This document shows, piece by piece, positions 13,501-28,600 of a DNA stretch of 64,000 bases. The stretch comes from Trichoplax adhaerens (Eukaryota > Placozoa > Uniplacotomia > Trichoplacea > Trichoplacidae), in NCBI RefSeq assembly GCF_000150275.1, contig NW_002060964.1, forward strand, positions 633,322-697,321, given 5' to 3'. The notes under the pieces were generated by a model. The model searched no databases, was not told where the DNA came from, and saw only the letters and a program-made list of their open reading frames with translations. A program made the translations under genes and the position numbers. How positions within the stretch are numbered: position 1 is the first letter of the stretch; every line of letters starts with the position of its first letter.

Positions 13501-16500
13501 ATCATTTCTAAACTATTGTTCTACAGTATCAAGAAAATATTATTTTTCAAGTTTCTATTTTTAAGAAAAATATAAAAAACTGGAAGTTAACACGATATCG
13601 TTATATCAAAATGACCTTGAAATCGTGATCTGAATTGATAAACAATTCTTGAAACGTGCTCAAATCTCACCCAATCCATCTGCCTCCCATGACTTTACAT
13701 ACTGTAGATCAACTCCATTATAATAACTGATTTCTCACCGATTAACTAATCATGGATAGCAGAGTGTATTGAATAAAGCAGAATAAATTTGTCTAATAGC
13801 GTTACACTTTTACAACTACAGCTTGCAATTAATAAAAACTTTTTTGGCAGGGTGGCATGGTGTTCATATTGGATGGCGTATATAACATTAGCAAAATAAA
13901 GTCACGTCTAGATCTATTTTCAAAATGCATCAATTTCATTCTGTTTATTATAATTTCATATCATACCCGTTTATCGAAAGTCTATTTCTTAATATGTTCA
14001 ATTGGATGTAGTACAGGCTTCTTTCTTCTCTCAATTTCAACAGAAGCTTCCGTAATTAGAAGGTCTGCATAGAACGAGGCTAATATACAAATTGAAGGAA
14101 TCTGTGACCTAACTTGCTTGCGACAAACCTATTTATTACTATAACAATATAAATCGAGTCGACTCTATAGTACTATAAGCTTTGGATCGAATGTATTTGC
14201 TCTTGACGACCTCCTGTATTCGTATATCAGGTAGTAAGGAAGAACAATAACCAACGAATTGAATAGGATATGTCTAGATTGGGTGACATTTTTATTATTA
14301 TTTTTACCTTTTTTTCTATCTTTTCCCTCTCTCTCAGCTAACTGACACGCCCATTTGTCATCAAAAACCAAGACATATATTTACTCCTAATTAATCATTA
14401 TAGCATACCAATGGATTGATGAATATCACGCATGCTTAATCAAGAAGTAGTTGATGGAGTATAAATACTGTTAGCAAACATTGAAGAAGTGAATGACAGG
14501 TTGAAGGCTAATAGCAATTATTCAATAGCCATATATTTTTATCATCTATCATCAACAAGGTGGCCTGTCATGATTTAATATTTTGATGATGTAGCACTAA
14601 TATGTAGTCTACTTATTGCAACTTGCAGTCACTCTTAATAAGTATCAAATAACATCATTTAATCTCTCTCGATGTTCATAACCATGCAAGTACTATAATT
14701 TTGCTAATGATTAACTATTACCGTGCCAATACAAGGCCTTTCCTTACACTCCAAAATGAGAGACTATGATATTAGCATCTCTATTCAATTGTCTATTAAC
14801 TTGGACTAATGTATAATGTAATAATTAGTATTGAACCGGTGATCAAGACAACAGTTAATTAGTTTATCATTTTATCTTTTGCCGAGGATCAGTTGTGGTA
14901 ATACGAGTTACTCAAGATAAGGGTTTAACATCATTATTATCATCTTGCTGATCATTCTAGAATCTCAGAACTACTAACTTCTGATATGCTCCTCAATATT
15001 TTACACTATATGCCCTTATGGGACCTGTCTTGGTTTTGTGCTATTTATTTCTTCGTTTTCCAAATATCAGTCACGCGAGTATATAACGATTAATATACAA
15101 GTTATAGAGACACAATTTTACTGTCATCTTATTAATTTGGCAAATCCTGAGCTAATAACTACTTACGTTACTGTTATACTCGTACATCTCCTTTACTACA
15201 GCCAAGTAGATAATCTGTTAAACTCGAAAATTTTACATACGACTGTAACACAGGTAACATTAGTTGACATTTGAACATGGGTTACGGCAAATATTAATTT
15301 CATCCATACTTCATAATCAATGTTATCATGTAAAGCTCATTCCAAAATGTCTGAGTTATTAGTATAACTAGTCATAGTCAACAATAGCATCTCATTACTA
15401 TGCAATTCGGATATACAGCAAGTCATCGTCATACATGCCATTAGTATCCTTCTCTCTTGGCTTATTAACTTCACCTTAGAATCTCTTTTAATTTAGATAT
15501 GAGTTAACAAATCCAACTTTTTACACAATTATCTGTTAACTAACCCGATATTTTTGCCATGAATTGGATTTAAATGATAAAATAATCCTGCTGACTTAAT
15601 CTTTAGACTCTATTGGTGTTTACGGTCACAATAAATCCAGATACCTCCACATTACGGTTTATCATGATAGTTATCGTATTCTTGATTAAAATGTAACTCA
15701 ACAGCATCATCCATGCAGTGTAGTGGATAAGTATTCAGTACAATACACCTATTTTATAACTAAATCCAGGCTTTCATTTGCTGTTACCTTTTCATCACTT
15801 CTATGCTATTGATTTTAATCAAGGTTGATCCTCACATTTTCTATATGGACATAATTCGAAATGATAATCAATCATTGCTCTATTAGATCACGATCAGTTT
15901 CAATAAATGAACACTTTGACTTGTATTATTAAATTGTTCAACGGTAAATTGTCTATCAAATCAAATTACCGTGTATTATTAATTCGAAAAATTATATATC
16001 ATATTCTCACTCATTAGCGTAATTATAAAGCAAATGTTCGATCACTATATTATTTAATCATAATTACAGTTGTACTAAATCATTAAGCACTCGATTTGGC
16101 TAACTATGGGCTATAATCGCCTGAGTGAGTCAATTATCATGCTGTTGTATCATTTTCGTTACCTGTTGAAACTATTACGCCATTGCAATTAATTGGTAAA
16201 TAAAAGTCAAACTGTATGACATATAAGCCCAATCATAACTATCCATCTCAAAACTAGTGATATAAGAATATGATAGTATCATAGAGCAAATGCATATAAG
16301 AATGGATTGTATTTTTAATATCGTCTTAATTGACAACCAATAACAAAGGCAACACTGTAGTTGTTTTTCAGTTTGGCTGTTGCATACCATACTAAAATTG
16401 CATCACTTCATATTGTACCGATATATTAGCTATGGGGTAGAATAACATACCATAATAAGTGTATTAGGATTTAATGCTAGTATAGATTGTAATTCAAATG

Positions 16501-18429
16501 ATTAAAGGCTCGCAATATGACCCTATTGTTATCATCACTTGAATACGTGCCTTGAGGGACTTTAATTTTTAAGTACAAAGCAACTAATTAATTCAAGTAC
16601 AAATAATGATAAACTCTCTTTCTAATGGTGTATTAGAGGCATACTTGTACTCAATGTAATAACCTCATGAACTAAACATCATTTCTTACTAGTATTTCTA
16701 TTACGCTCTTTTCATCGTTTTAATCATTATTATGAGCTGCTATGGTTTAATAAAATACGGGCTTTGTACTAGCTAACTAGATTGAAATATATGTGTTATG
16801 GTCATTCTAAGTTGGCAATGAACTGTTATCCTTTTAGACCGCTGTATGTAACATTTTCTCACATTCTTACGACTGATAAACTATTTTTCAAGTTGAAAAT
16901 CGTAAGAGTAATAACATGATTCTTTTTTAATGTAAACTAGCTGCAGTATTTCCTTAAGCATGGCCAGTAAAACACCAAATATGAATTATAGTTAATAGGG
17001 TTTGATAAAGACGTGCAATATAGTCCGATTCTTGATGATGCCAATTCCGAGAAAAAAGAAAGCTCGTCAGTATTCTTGTCCATCTTAGCAATTATATCTA
17101 TCTATTGACTATTCTACTAAAAATATTGGTAATAGCAGCTTTAAGCGAAGGTTATCTACGCGTACTTTTATGAGCAATTATGGCCCATTATTGGTTTGCT
17201 TTGCTAGAATATTCATTAATTTTAGAGGAAAGAACGCTCTATTTTACTCATTCCTAAGATGTTTTACTAAAACATTAGTATGTAATTAACATTACGATAT
17301 TACCGCACTTAATACAGCAAGCTATATAAGTAATGAGTAATTAATTAATCGACCAAAGTGTTGCGGCTATGAGAGTATTCTACACCCAATCACGAAAATA
17401 ATCTAATAAGAACATTAATGAACTCCAAAGTTAATCCCTCCCTAAAGGCAACTAAGAATTATCATCTACTATTGTGTTAAAGCAATACTATTAGCTATCT
17501 ACCAGTTTAACAGCTACACATTTCGGTGGAATTTGGTAGATAGCGTCCTCAATCCACAATAATAATAAAAGGGAACTAAATATCATTGATTACGTTAGTG
17601 TGTCGGCATGATTAATATACAGTAAATCAACAATAGCATTAATATTTAGAGCACAGTACAGTACGTTCGTATCTATGAAATTATTAAGATCTAAAATGAA
17701 AATTACTTGCCTAGTTATCAATCTATGGTATAATTATACATGATTCACTTACAAAATAGCATAAATATTTCTCTATACCTCGCTGAAGTCTGCCATACTT
17801 TTATGCCTGAATTGCTAATAAAATATAGGAATCAGACAAGCTCATATAATACTTGCGTATTTTACAAAGTGCAAAGTAGATGGCCAACTTATATCGATCA
17901 AATATTAAGGTCCTATAATACGGTAATCAAATGGACCCATACCTTAATATTTAACTCTGCAACGATGAATCATCATCCAATCTAGTGACATTGTGACAAA
18001 CAATATCTCGGTTGCTAACAAGATTTATCTTCCTGTAGATTCTAGCGATCATATCTTTCTGATTATTCTTAGGTTACTTAATTACATAGTATTAACTCGA
18101 TTCCGATTATACTCAGACTATAGCATGATCAATGTGCAACTTTTTATTGGATGTTCGTTCTCGTCTGCACGAGATTGATTAGGATAAAAACAAGGCCCAG
18201 TGCTTCAAACAGATTAAATTAGGCTGTTTTCTATACGCCACATGTAAAATGTGTTAATTCTCACAATTAATATAAACAAGACTGTCATCGAGGTAATCAC
18301 TTTGAATATCATTACAGTACTAAATATTAAACTTACGGTTAAATCACTTAGAATAAATGTATTATATGGGTAATATAAATTTATAAATTAGTAAGAATCT
18401 AAAAGCATCGATTTCGCTTTGCACTGTTA
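10579..18429. other. Intergenic region between genes A and B
   Basis: Upstream of the gene A start and downstream of the gene B 3' end. The only open frames are short (71 residues or fewer) and AT-driven, with no family resemblance, spliceable neighbours or helpful flanking signals. An imperfect hairpin lies at about 17468-17569. No tRNA, rRNA or transposon gene was recognised. Confidence 0.6.
17468..17569. repeat. Imperfect hairpin of about 100 bp
   Basis: GCTATCTACCAG near 17491 pairs with TTGGTAGATAGC near 17533, and the outer ACTATTGTG pairs with CACAATAATAA. Between the inner arms lies a loop of about 30 bases. It might be a short inverted-repeat element. Confidence 0.4.
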
Positions 18430-18435
18430 TTTATT
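18430..18435 (-). terminator. Possible polyadenylation signal of gene B
   Basis: TTTATT on the plus strand reads AATAAA on the minus strand, 228 bases past the gene B stop codon. It is the first canonical hexamer after the stop. In such AT-rich DNA chance hexamers are common. Confidence 0.35.
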
Positions 18436-18663
18436 AATGTATAAAATAAATTGATTTATATAAATCAACAGGAATGTAAAATTAATTTAATATTATGTAG
18501 ATGCATGATTGCAAAGAAAAAGATGAAAACAGGCATAATTTAATCATCTAATCAACAAGATCACCCTAAATCGCTATTTGAGTAGGAAAGGCACTCATTA
18601 CTGTTTATCGATAATGTAGATGATGGAATTTCTTATAAAGTAGTTCGGATTATTCGCAGATCC

Positions 18664-19699
18664 TTACTTCTTTTTAAAGAAATTTAATCTCTTTAGCGGG
18701 GATTTCTCATCGGAATTAAGAGGACTAGTAGATGCTGCTTCATCACTTCCTGGTAAGACTACTTCAATATTGCTCGTAGATCTTGGACTACTAGTGCCAT
18801 CGCCTTGTGACCCGCATCCCTTATCGTCAGAAGTATCAGTGCAGGTGAGTAATATGTTGTCTATCCAACGGCACATATCCTCCTAATAACGCAAGCATAA
18901 ATGAAAATGATAAAGAGTTCTTAAATTTTTAAGTTATCCATAGTGTTATATTATTGACAGGCAGGCCGTAAAACTTACATTATTCGTTGCTTGAAATAGG
19001 TACTGACTTCCGTCTCGCAACCTACAGACCACCAATACTATATTAATGTAGCCAAAAATTAATATGTAACATCCACAAACCTCAATCTGAAAACATTCTT
19101 TCGTTTTTTATAGTCACTAGCCACGCTGCATCTACAGTCTGTCACCGACAATGGCGATACGTGATACAAGAGTATTCCCTAAATATGCAATAAAATTACG
19201 TTAATTTAAGAATAATATCTATAACCCACAACAATGCCCCCGATCTAAATCATAAATAGATAAGTACATTAAGGCATACTATAATAACTACCGCATCATG
19301 AACATAGCCGTAGTGTCAAAAACTGATTCGATTTATTAATTAGAATATAACATTTCGTGATATTAACACATTACAATAGCACCTGAATTGACTTACTTTG
19401 TGATACTGCTTTCTGTCTTTATAAAATAATATTTCTCTATTCTGGAGTGCCGCATAAAGCCTGGTCCATGATCTGTAACGGAAATTAAAGTTTACTGAAG
19501 CTTGTTCATAGAAATAACTTTCCGGCTTTTGCTTCGAACATCAAACATTAGCGTCAACTTTAATAGATATCATCACCTCTTCTCAGCCCTTTTCCCTCCA
19601 CTTGCAATTTCATGCTTACGATTAATAATGCCACGTACAATCGACTCATCATTATTTTTTTCGTAATCAGATGGCACGTCAGATGATAACTCAGAGCCA
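18664..19699 (-). CDS. SPTBN: Gene B exons 36-40: PH domain and basic C-terminal tail
   Basis: Exon 36 begins the PH domain with [19 protein letters not shown], exon 37 gives [19 protein letters not shown], exon 38 [17 protein letters not shown], exon 39 [14 protein letters not shown] and exon 40 the closing helix [10 protein letters not shown]. The order and motifs match the beta-spectrin PH fold that binds phosphoinositides. The protein ends [12 protein letters not shown], matching the family's typical basic KKK end. The stop codon ends at 18664. Confidence 0.95.
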
Positions 19700-22600
19700 C
19701 TACGACGCCACAAACGATACAAGAAAATAATATCAACATACAGCGTAATTTCAGCATGCAATCTAGGATACTCCATAATCAAACCTTTTGTTAACTCTTG
19801 GCCCTGTCAGCCCAAAAAATTCATCTTTAGTTTGTTTAATAGTACCCGCGGCATTGTCACTTATGCCGCTATCTTCTGTATCTGTATCCTTAACGGTATC
19901 CAGCTGAGGTTTCTTTGAAAATCGAGGCTGCATGCTTTTAGATCTACCAAATTTCTTATTAAGCCCTTTCTCAGATTTGGTTTCTGCAACATTTCCATGC
20001 TGATTATCAGGAATATCAGACATATCGTCACTTTCGCCTGGAATTTCGATAATCAAGTATTGTTCATCTGGAATCTGCTCCTTTGCAAGTTCCTTATCGG
20101 TAGTATTAGAAATAGATGCTTCTTGATGATCCTGCGACCATTCAAAGCATGACATTAGCTACCTACAATCCCTATCAAATTCTAAGTTTCACATCCTCAA
20201 ACATAAGTTTACATAACATTACCTCCCGAATTTCTTGGCTTTCACTTACAGTATCGAGTTCATTCAATATATCTTGTCTAGCCCTCAGTAATTCTTCTCT
20301 TTTCAACGCTAACTCTTCTACAGTAATTCGGATGAACAAAACACATTAGAATAACACTGAATGAGTGGTACTATCAATGTTAGGACTACCATTAGCAGCT
20401 GCTATAGTATTCAACAAACCTTCTAAGGCGTTCCTATCTTCATTTAAATCTAACTGAGCAAAAATGTCTTTGTCCCTGTTTTCGTACGTATGAAGCTTCA
20501 AAAACTTTTGTAAATCTTCTCTTTCTTGTAAATAAATTCGATATTGTTCGTTACGGTATTTGGTCATAATACGTTCCTGTTCATCAATAGCTTCCTTTTC
20601 GTACTATATTTCAGGATAAAATTTCGAAATATTGTTTTTGAACGCAATTCATTACATGTGCTTTTACTGGGTTACTTATGGGTACCTTTGTGATTTCTGC
20701 AACTTTATTAAAGCGAGCTTCTTGTGCAGAAAGGCCAATGGTTAGCTCATAATACCCCTTAAGGATTTCATCAAATCTGTCTAAACACTGTTCATCAATA
20801 GAAATTAATGAGCAGGAGAATTATCTCATTGAAATACTATACTATAGCCATAGACATGACATGTCCATACCTTAACATCATCATAAATCACGGAATTAGA
20901 TTCTATTCCACATAACCACTTATCTCCTTGACTCATGTCCTCCTCCAATATTAGAACTCCAAGTACTAGGTTATTTTTACAAGCATGGAAGGTTACGCTA
21001 TAATAATAAGACTGTACTACATAAACACAAAACTATCGTACTTAGTTCTAATTCGCGATAATGCAATTCCCAATCCAATCTCAAATCTTTGTGTACTTGC
21101 TGCAAAACGTCCAGCTTCTTGATAATCTATAGTCGGATTACAAAATAATGTTTGCATATTGATAAAGGTTCAGTAACTGTACACATTTCAGACTTTCCAC
21201 CCAACCTCTATGCACACTGTTGGAGTACCTTATCTACCTTCAAATATGAAAAATAGTCTAAGCACTAGCCTCATTTCCTAAATAATGATTCTTGTTAACA
21301 AGGCTATTTGCAAATTCTGAAATTTCATCCAACTTTACAGTACATCCTTCTATCTCTTCCTTAATAACTTCCATGTAGCTCATTAATTTCGTACAGGACT
21401 GTGCATTACTGAAAGTGATAGAAACCTTCGTTAAAAATTTGGGTAAACATTTTACAAGCAAACAAAATCAAATGAGTGCACTCTGGTAAATCACAAATTA
21501 TCTTTCATTATTTTGAAAATTGCACCAGGAAACATGATACTGAAATATCCACAGTAAGAATTTTAGGAAATTATGTGCAGAAGTTCTTATTTAATAATAC
21601 GGATCAATTGCACAATACTATTTGCTATAAATTCTCTTATAATATGTTTAAAAAGAAATCCAATAGAATAGCTACAAAATCTAGACGGCAACCAGTACCT
21701 TGGGTCTTCCAAGCTATTTATATCATCGTACATGTCATTTATCCATAAAGCATGATTCTCAACCAAAAGTAATAGCCTAAATAGATCTAGAGTTTGTTCT
21801 AGCTGCGACTTCCTCCAATTGCACTTATCTTTTAGAAGTTCCCAAGCATCTGAAATTTTACCATGTAGCTCATCAATTGCCTGTTTCTCATTCGGGAAAT
21901 CCACTTTCAGTTGCGCAGCGTATTCTTGTAGGTTATTATACTTATAGCATAGCAAAGAACAAATGTCGAGTTCATGCTAAGTTGTGTGCTTGTTATTATA
22001 TTTATTAATTAATTTTAAATGTTAGAATTATAATGATAACTATAATATATGCACCTCTAATTCTATCCCCAGGACATCAGACTGGACAATACTATGACGA
22101 TGCAATAAGCATTCGGTTGAATCAAAATTATTTCCTAAGTCGTCAGGTAAGCACTGTCCTTTTGTCTATAACGAAATATAAAGTATAACAAAAAATATTT
22201 GGTCTATCTATTCCTTAGCTGAGGTAAATGCAGCGCGAGAAACTATTCGAAACAATATCGACGAACCCTAATACGATGTAAGAAGTCGTTACCAGCAGCG
22301 TAGTGATCACGAATCGTAGCTACATTTTCTATGTTCTACTCCAACAAAATTTGACAAAGTTTTCAAGTATTTTGTCAGTTTACGCGGTATGGCCGCAACT
22401 CTGTAAGTATACTGTAGATCAGAATCTTCAAATTAATATCATTACCTTTGTTCTTTCCTGAATCGTCTCAAGTAGCTGGTTCCATAAATCGTTAATTCCA
22501 GACTTCCACTCACAAATAGTTGCTGCTTCAGGATGACCAGTTATTATAAGCTGATCCGCAATTAAGTTGACTTCTTTCACTTTACTTACACCAGAATTTT

Positions 22601-25600
22601 TAGTATTTACCACCCAAGAATGAAAGGTTTCTGCAATCCGCTGTGGAAGTATAATTCACATAGGTTACAATGTAATGCTGTACAATAATATAGTAATAAA
22701 TTAATTTAAGTCTTCTACTAAAACACTTTTCGTACCTGTATTTGCTCTAGATTACTACCATAGTCTTTAGATTTCGAAAATACTTCTCGCTCTTTAATCC
22801 ACTGTTCAACTTCATCTACCTATAAATATAGTACCTCAGTTACGACATAACCATGAAACAATTATGTTTTTCTTTGATTCTATCAATCTTACTTCCGAAT
22901 TATATCGATAAAACCGTAATAATTCATCGATAAAATTTCGCCGCTCTGACGCCAAAATTAGCAAGCTATTATATGAATCATCAATTACGTCCAGGGCTTC
23001 TACGATCTCCTTACTATGAGCATAATAAGTAGCACGTTGTAATGACCAGTATTTACTTACAACTCTCACTTGAAAATTACTAACCTCTTAATCGTACTTT
23101 GGTCAAGAAAAGCTTGGCCAGACTGATGGAGTGATTTTATATTTTGTGCATAACTTTTCACAGACTGCTCCAAAAGTTCGTGATGCTTCATCATAGACAT
23201 CGCTCTGATTTGGTCCTAAGGCGTTTTGATAGACAAACAGTATTTACATATAAATGATAGAAATTTTGTGAATGAACTTGTGAGGATTAACCTTGGGCTT
23301 ATCTTTAGTAATCAATATTGCTGCTTTCTCCATGATCCATCCTTCCATTTCCTCAGTATCGAAGAGTAACTAAGGTAGAGTAATTTATCTCGTATATCAA
23401 AAATTGATCGCTTGTGTTATATTATGAATCATTAATTAATGAGATTATCAGATTAAAAATATACCTACAATTGCGTACATTTTAATTCAATAATGAACAT
23501 ATTTAAGTTACATTTATAAATACCTTATGAGCCGTAGCCGATTGTTCTATGATTGCTTCTCGTTCTCTACTACAAATTTCTAACTCCAGCCACTTCTCTT
23601 TCAATAGTTCAGTATTATGACGTATTTTGTCAGCAGAAGAATCAGCATCAGAGATTACTTTAGATCCAGATTTAAATATCTCATTGATTATTTGTTCATG
23701 TACTCTTATTTCGTTTTGTATATTCTGTTATGGACAAAAATCATAAATTAATAGATTTATGTTAAGTTAATTATAAATAGCGCAAATAGATATACTTTAT
23801 TCTACCTGTTGTACAGTCCTAAGGATCTGCACCTCGTGCAAATTATTACCAGTTTCATTTGATTGCAGTTGTTGCTTTTTATCTTCAATCCATAACTAAT
23901 AAATTTTTCATGTATTTAAGAGATCAATTTGGTACCTTACAATTATTTATACTTGTATGAATAGACAAACCAATTCATCATCGACATCACGATAAAACTG
24001 AAACATGCGACGCGATGCTTCAAGTAGCTTTCTTCGTTCTTTAAGTGGTCGCTGTAGAGCTGCATACCTACGAATAAAAAATTATATCACCTCCGAGAAG
24101 ACAGCTTATACGTGCAGTAAATAAGTTCTATTAGCACACCTTTGAGATACGCTTTCGAACAAATCTTGCATATCGTCCGCACCCCGGTGATTTATGTCTA
24201 AAAAATTTTGTACTTGTTGCTCCAGTTGATCTAGGCGGTCTTTACGAGAGATAATGTCACTTTCTAGAGACTTTATTCAAGAATTAATAACAGTAAAAGC
24301 TTAAAATGGTTAAGATCTCTAATTACGTATTTTTACAATTAATGATAAGATTATACCGTAAGCTTTGTCATTGACTTATTACAAGATGCGAGATCTTTGC
24401 AAGTTTCCATATTTGCGAGCGTATTTTCAGCATCTGACATCCAAGCTTGCAGATTATCAATTATTCGAATGAATTGAACTTCATTATACCTATCGGTTAA
24501 AAGTTGACTCCTTGTAGAACATGCATCCATTAACGTAATCCATCGATCTTCTATATCAGTAAGATGAATCTCCACTTCAGGTCGCGCATCTGGCTGATCC
24601 TGTACAAGAGATTTTCCTAATTCGTTAACAACATTTTTTTGATCTCTAGTGGCAGCAAGTTCAGCTTCGAAAGTGCGATGCTTTTGCAGTAGCCTTGATA
24701 TATAAGCTTGGTCGGTCACAATGTCACCAGAAATTATATTAAACTTTTCATTTATCCAATCTATTAGTTCATTGCATCGTTGATAAAAGCTCTGTAAATG
24801 AACAGCTTTATCTAACCGGAAAGCAATCTCAGTAAAAAGCCCGCGATTTCGCTCGACTCTCTCTGATAATGTAGCTGCTTTCGACATTAAGCTTTCCTTT
24901 GCATAATGGTCATCATCCACCGAAAGCTTTGCAAACTGGTCCGCTTGTGCAACTCGTTGAATGCAAGAGTCTAGTCCTCTAGAATAATCTTTCTGCCGTA
25001 TAGTAAGTTCCTGCAAGTCGGCTAACGATACCAGATGTTCAGCACTACTTTTTAAATGTTGATCGTCCTTATTCTTCAACTGATTAGCAGATTTATTCGA
25101 TGTACCTAATTCTGTCATAACCTCAGCTAAAAACACATCTTGCTTCTGAAGGATACCTTCAATATATTTGCAATCACGTTGAAATATTAAATATTGTTGG
25201 ATCTGCTGTAATAGAACTTTCCGTTTGTGGCACAGGCTGTCTAAATCATTCCAATCATGATTAATGTCTTCTACACGTTGTTCCAGACGCCTACCAGCCG
25301 CATCACCAGTATAATGCATTGGTGCAGTAGAATTGATTCGATCTAGAATTATTTTACGATTCGTAAACTCCTCTAAAAGTTCATTATGCTCCGCTTGCAG
25401 TTTTTCTACATCGGGAAGAGAATTTAGACCATCGGTTTCTAAGCTTAATTGCCCTAATTGGAATTTTAACCAATCCTCCAAGTCTTCCACATCAAACATT
25501 AACTTTTGAATATTACTGCATTCCCCAATAGTCGCTATCTGATTTCGAACCAGATTTCGTAAATCATCCCAGACTTCGTACAAGCTATCTAGTTTATCAT

Positions 25601-28600
25601 TCACAATTTCTAATTTATCAGGTTGTTCTTCAGCTAATGCGTCTCTTTTCGATTCTACATCTTCAATTCTTTCTTCGATAGCCGGCGTTTCTCTCTCAAT
25701 AACATTTATTTGTCGTTGCATTTGAAGAACTGCTGCAGGATCAGTTGTGTATGAACAACTGCTTAGCCCTGTTCCTTTATCAGCTATCCAATTTTTCACT
25801 TCATCGACTTCATAGAATAGTCGCAATAAAATCAGCAACTTTGAAAGTTCTTCTTTTTTCAGTCCGTGTAATTCCAGTAAACGAATCCATTTTTCATTTA
25901 GTTCACCTTGAGCGTTAGCAATTTCATCATTACCATCAGTGATTTGAACCGCTAAATCATTTCCAGCTTTCAAAGTGTTATTATACCTATCTTGATACGT
26001 TACTATATCTCTTTCAATACCTTTAAATTTTTGTAATATCAACTCAGCTTCAATTAAGTTAGTAGGAGGCTCAAATGAAAATAGTACGGCTTCTTTATCT
26101 CCAATCCAAGAAAATACGATATCAATTTCGCTCAAGTATCTAAATAAAGATTGCTGTGCAATCAATTTTTCACGACGATAACCAACTTCAGCCATTAATA
26201 CTTGGTACTTTTCAGTAATAACAGCTTTCTTCCCAAGAGCCATTTCAAAAGATTGATCGTTTGGATTTAAGTCGTCCGCCATATTATCCAGTAAATGCAG
26301 TTGGTCTTTGTAGTTTTCAACTTCAAATTCAAGATTAGCATGATGCTTTAGCAGAGAATCTATGTTATCTTCATCGATTCTGTTTTGATCTACAGATAAT
26401 AAACCAGTATGAAGTGATATTTGGCCTTCTAAGTAATCGGCTTCAGAAAGAAATTGTTGCATCGACAATATTTCGGCGATTCTATCTTTACGTTTGCTCA
26501 TGGAGTCGACTAGATTATTCCATGCTGATGCTAGATTGTTAATTTTGGATAAAATCATAGATGAGTCGTAATTATTATTCTTACTTAATTGATTTCCGGT
26601 ATCGATGATATTCCTTAAAAGTGTTTCATTATTATTAACCTCTGCCTCTAATGCCTGATGACTACGTAATTTATGAATTACATAGGAGCAATCCGTTGCT
26701 TTAGTAAGGTCTGTAAGTGATAAAGATTGATTTTTTCCTTTCATCCAATCTAATTCATCATCTACATTTTGATAGAACTGTAAGAGTTGGCGTGAATCCT
26801 CCAAGCGAGTCTTTCTAATATAGAGCAATTCCGAAATTTGATCGTATAAACGAGATAACGAATTGATTCTCTCCTTCAGCAGATCATTCATTGGATTGCC
26901 TAAGTCGAAATTGATAATATAAAAATTCAACATCGGAGAAATTTGAAAATAAAGTCGCAGTAGATCATTCTAACTATTAAAAAAGTTCACACCATCTTCT
27001 TTTGAAGGCGCTTTAAAGTTTTCAGCCTCGAGTAATGCTCTCGTTAATGGTTCCTCTTGGGCCAAAATCTCATTTTCAAGAATTAAGTTCTTTTGTAAAA
27101 GATCCTCTACATCATGTAGCTCCAATCCATAATCTTCAGACTCTAATGAATTCTATACCAAAGATAGGTAATATTGATTATTTTGTACTATGATCAAGGT
27201 AAGAATATATACGTACTATTAATCCTCATACCTTGACATCACGCGACCACCCCATAAAATCTTCTAATTCCTGTATATGATCATGTAGTTCGACATGTTG
27301 ACTTACTTTACCTTCACGAATTTTTATTAGTTCCAATAATTCATTCCACAGTATAATCACTTTATCACGCCTAAATGAGGGTTGCATTGCCATTAAGAAT
27401 TGTAAACAAATAAGAAATCAAAAAAAATATTTAGTTCTCACTAACTTGTCCTGAATTTTCTGTATGGCATGATAATTGCCTATTTTTAATTCTTGCACCA
27501 GGTCTTCCATAGCGCGTATTCGCTTTTGATACTCGTATACATCGGCTTCAAATGCCTCCTGCTTTTTCAATGCAGCAGATACGGACGAGCCTGAGTCACC
27601 AAATATATCGTTATCAACAAGCCGGACACTATCGCATATCCATTGTACTCGCATCTCAGCCTATTAATTGATTACGAATAATTAATACAAGCCTATTGGT
27701 AAAGTCAATCAGTATGTCGGTTGCAAATAATATAACAATATTAATGTTAACATGCATTTATTATATAAAAATTAAAGACATACTTTTTTCGTGAATTTAT
27801 CAGCCAGGCGCTCAAGCCGCTCTTGTCTGTCAAAAGCGTGTGATAATATTTTCAGATTATCTATATAAAGGAAAGATTTAACATTGCAAATAGCTACCTT
27901 ATGATTTCTTCTCTTAACGCCTGTTCACGATCATGTTCTGCATTTTCTAGCTGTTCCCAGCTCTATACGTAAACATCGATAACTTTATATATAATATGCA
28001 CTTGTGTTAAAACATCCTAACATGTATTCAATACAACAATTATGCAGAACGTTTACGCTATAACTGAAATGATTCATTACCTTGTTAATATCAGAAATAG
28101 TTTTATCCGCTACGGGTATAAAGCCCTTACGATTGTTTGAGCGCAGTTTACTTTGAATTGTAAAAAATTTCTCTTCCAGCGTCCCCTTTTCCAAGTAACT
28201 AGAACGGTATATCGTAAAAAGAACGTAGATTAAAATTTATCTTTCTTTAGAAAATAAAGAATTATTAAGCGATTTAATTCAGTAATACCGCAGTGGTTTA
28301 TCGACTGTACGATATGTTTTGAATTCAGATAGCTGTCGTTGGACTCCATCGAGATTGTTTTCAAATTGTCTATCAGACAATATAACTATCATTGCTCTAA
28401 TCCATTTCAAAAGATTCGAAGCTAAAGTATCATATTCTTGCATCATTTTTTCAAGATCCATGATGCAATTCATAACCTTGTTAACGGATAAAAATCAATT
28501 TATGAAAACAGGTATACATAAAAGTAAAACGACAAAACGTGTGAAATGATAGTAAAACTTATGATAAACAAAGCTAGACTTAGCTACGATATATCATACT

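Noticed and set aside
13857-14371. Two short frames (71 and 68 residues) on opposite strands between genes A and B
   Set aside because: No family similarity, no signals; typical chance frames.
16175-16390. 71-residue cysteine-containing hydrophobic frame on the minus strand
   Set aside because: No proper signal peptide pattern and irregular cysteines; considered chance.
22320-22412. Alternative reading for gene B exon 26 ([18 protein letters not shown])
   Set aside because: No acceptor gives that frame from the previous phase; the 69-nt exon 22267-22335 fits phase and family length exactly.
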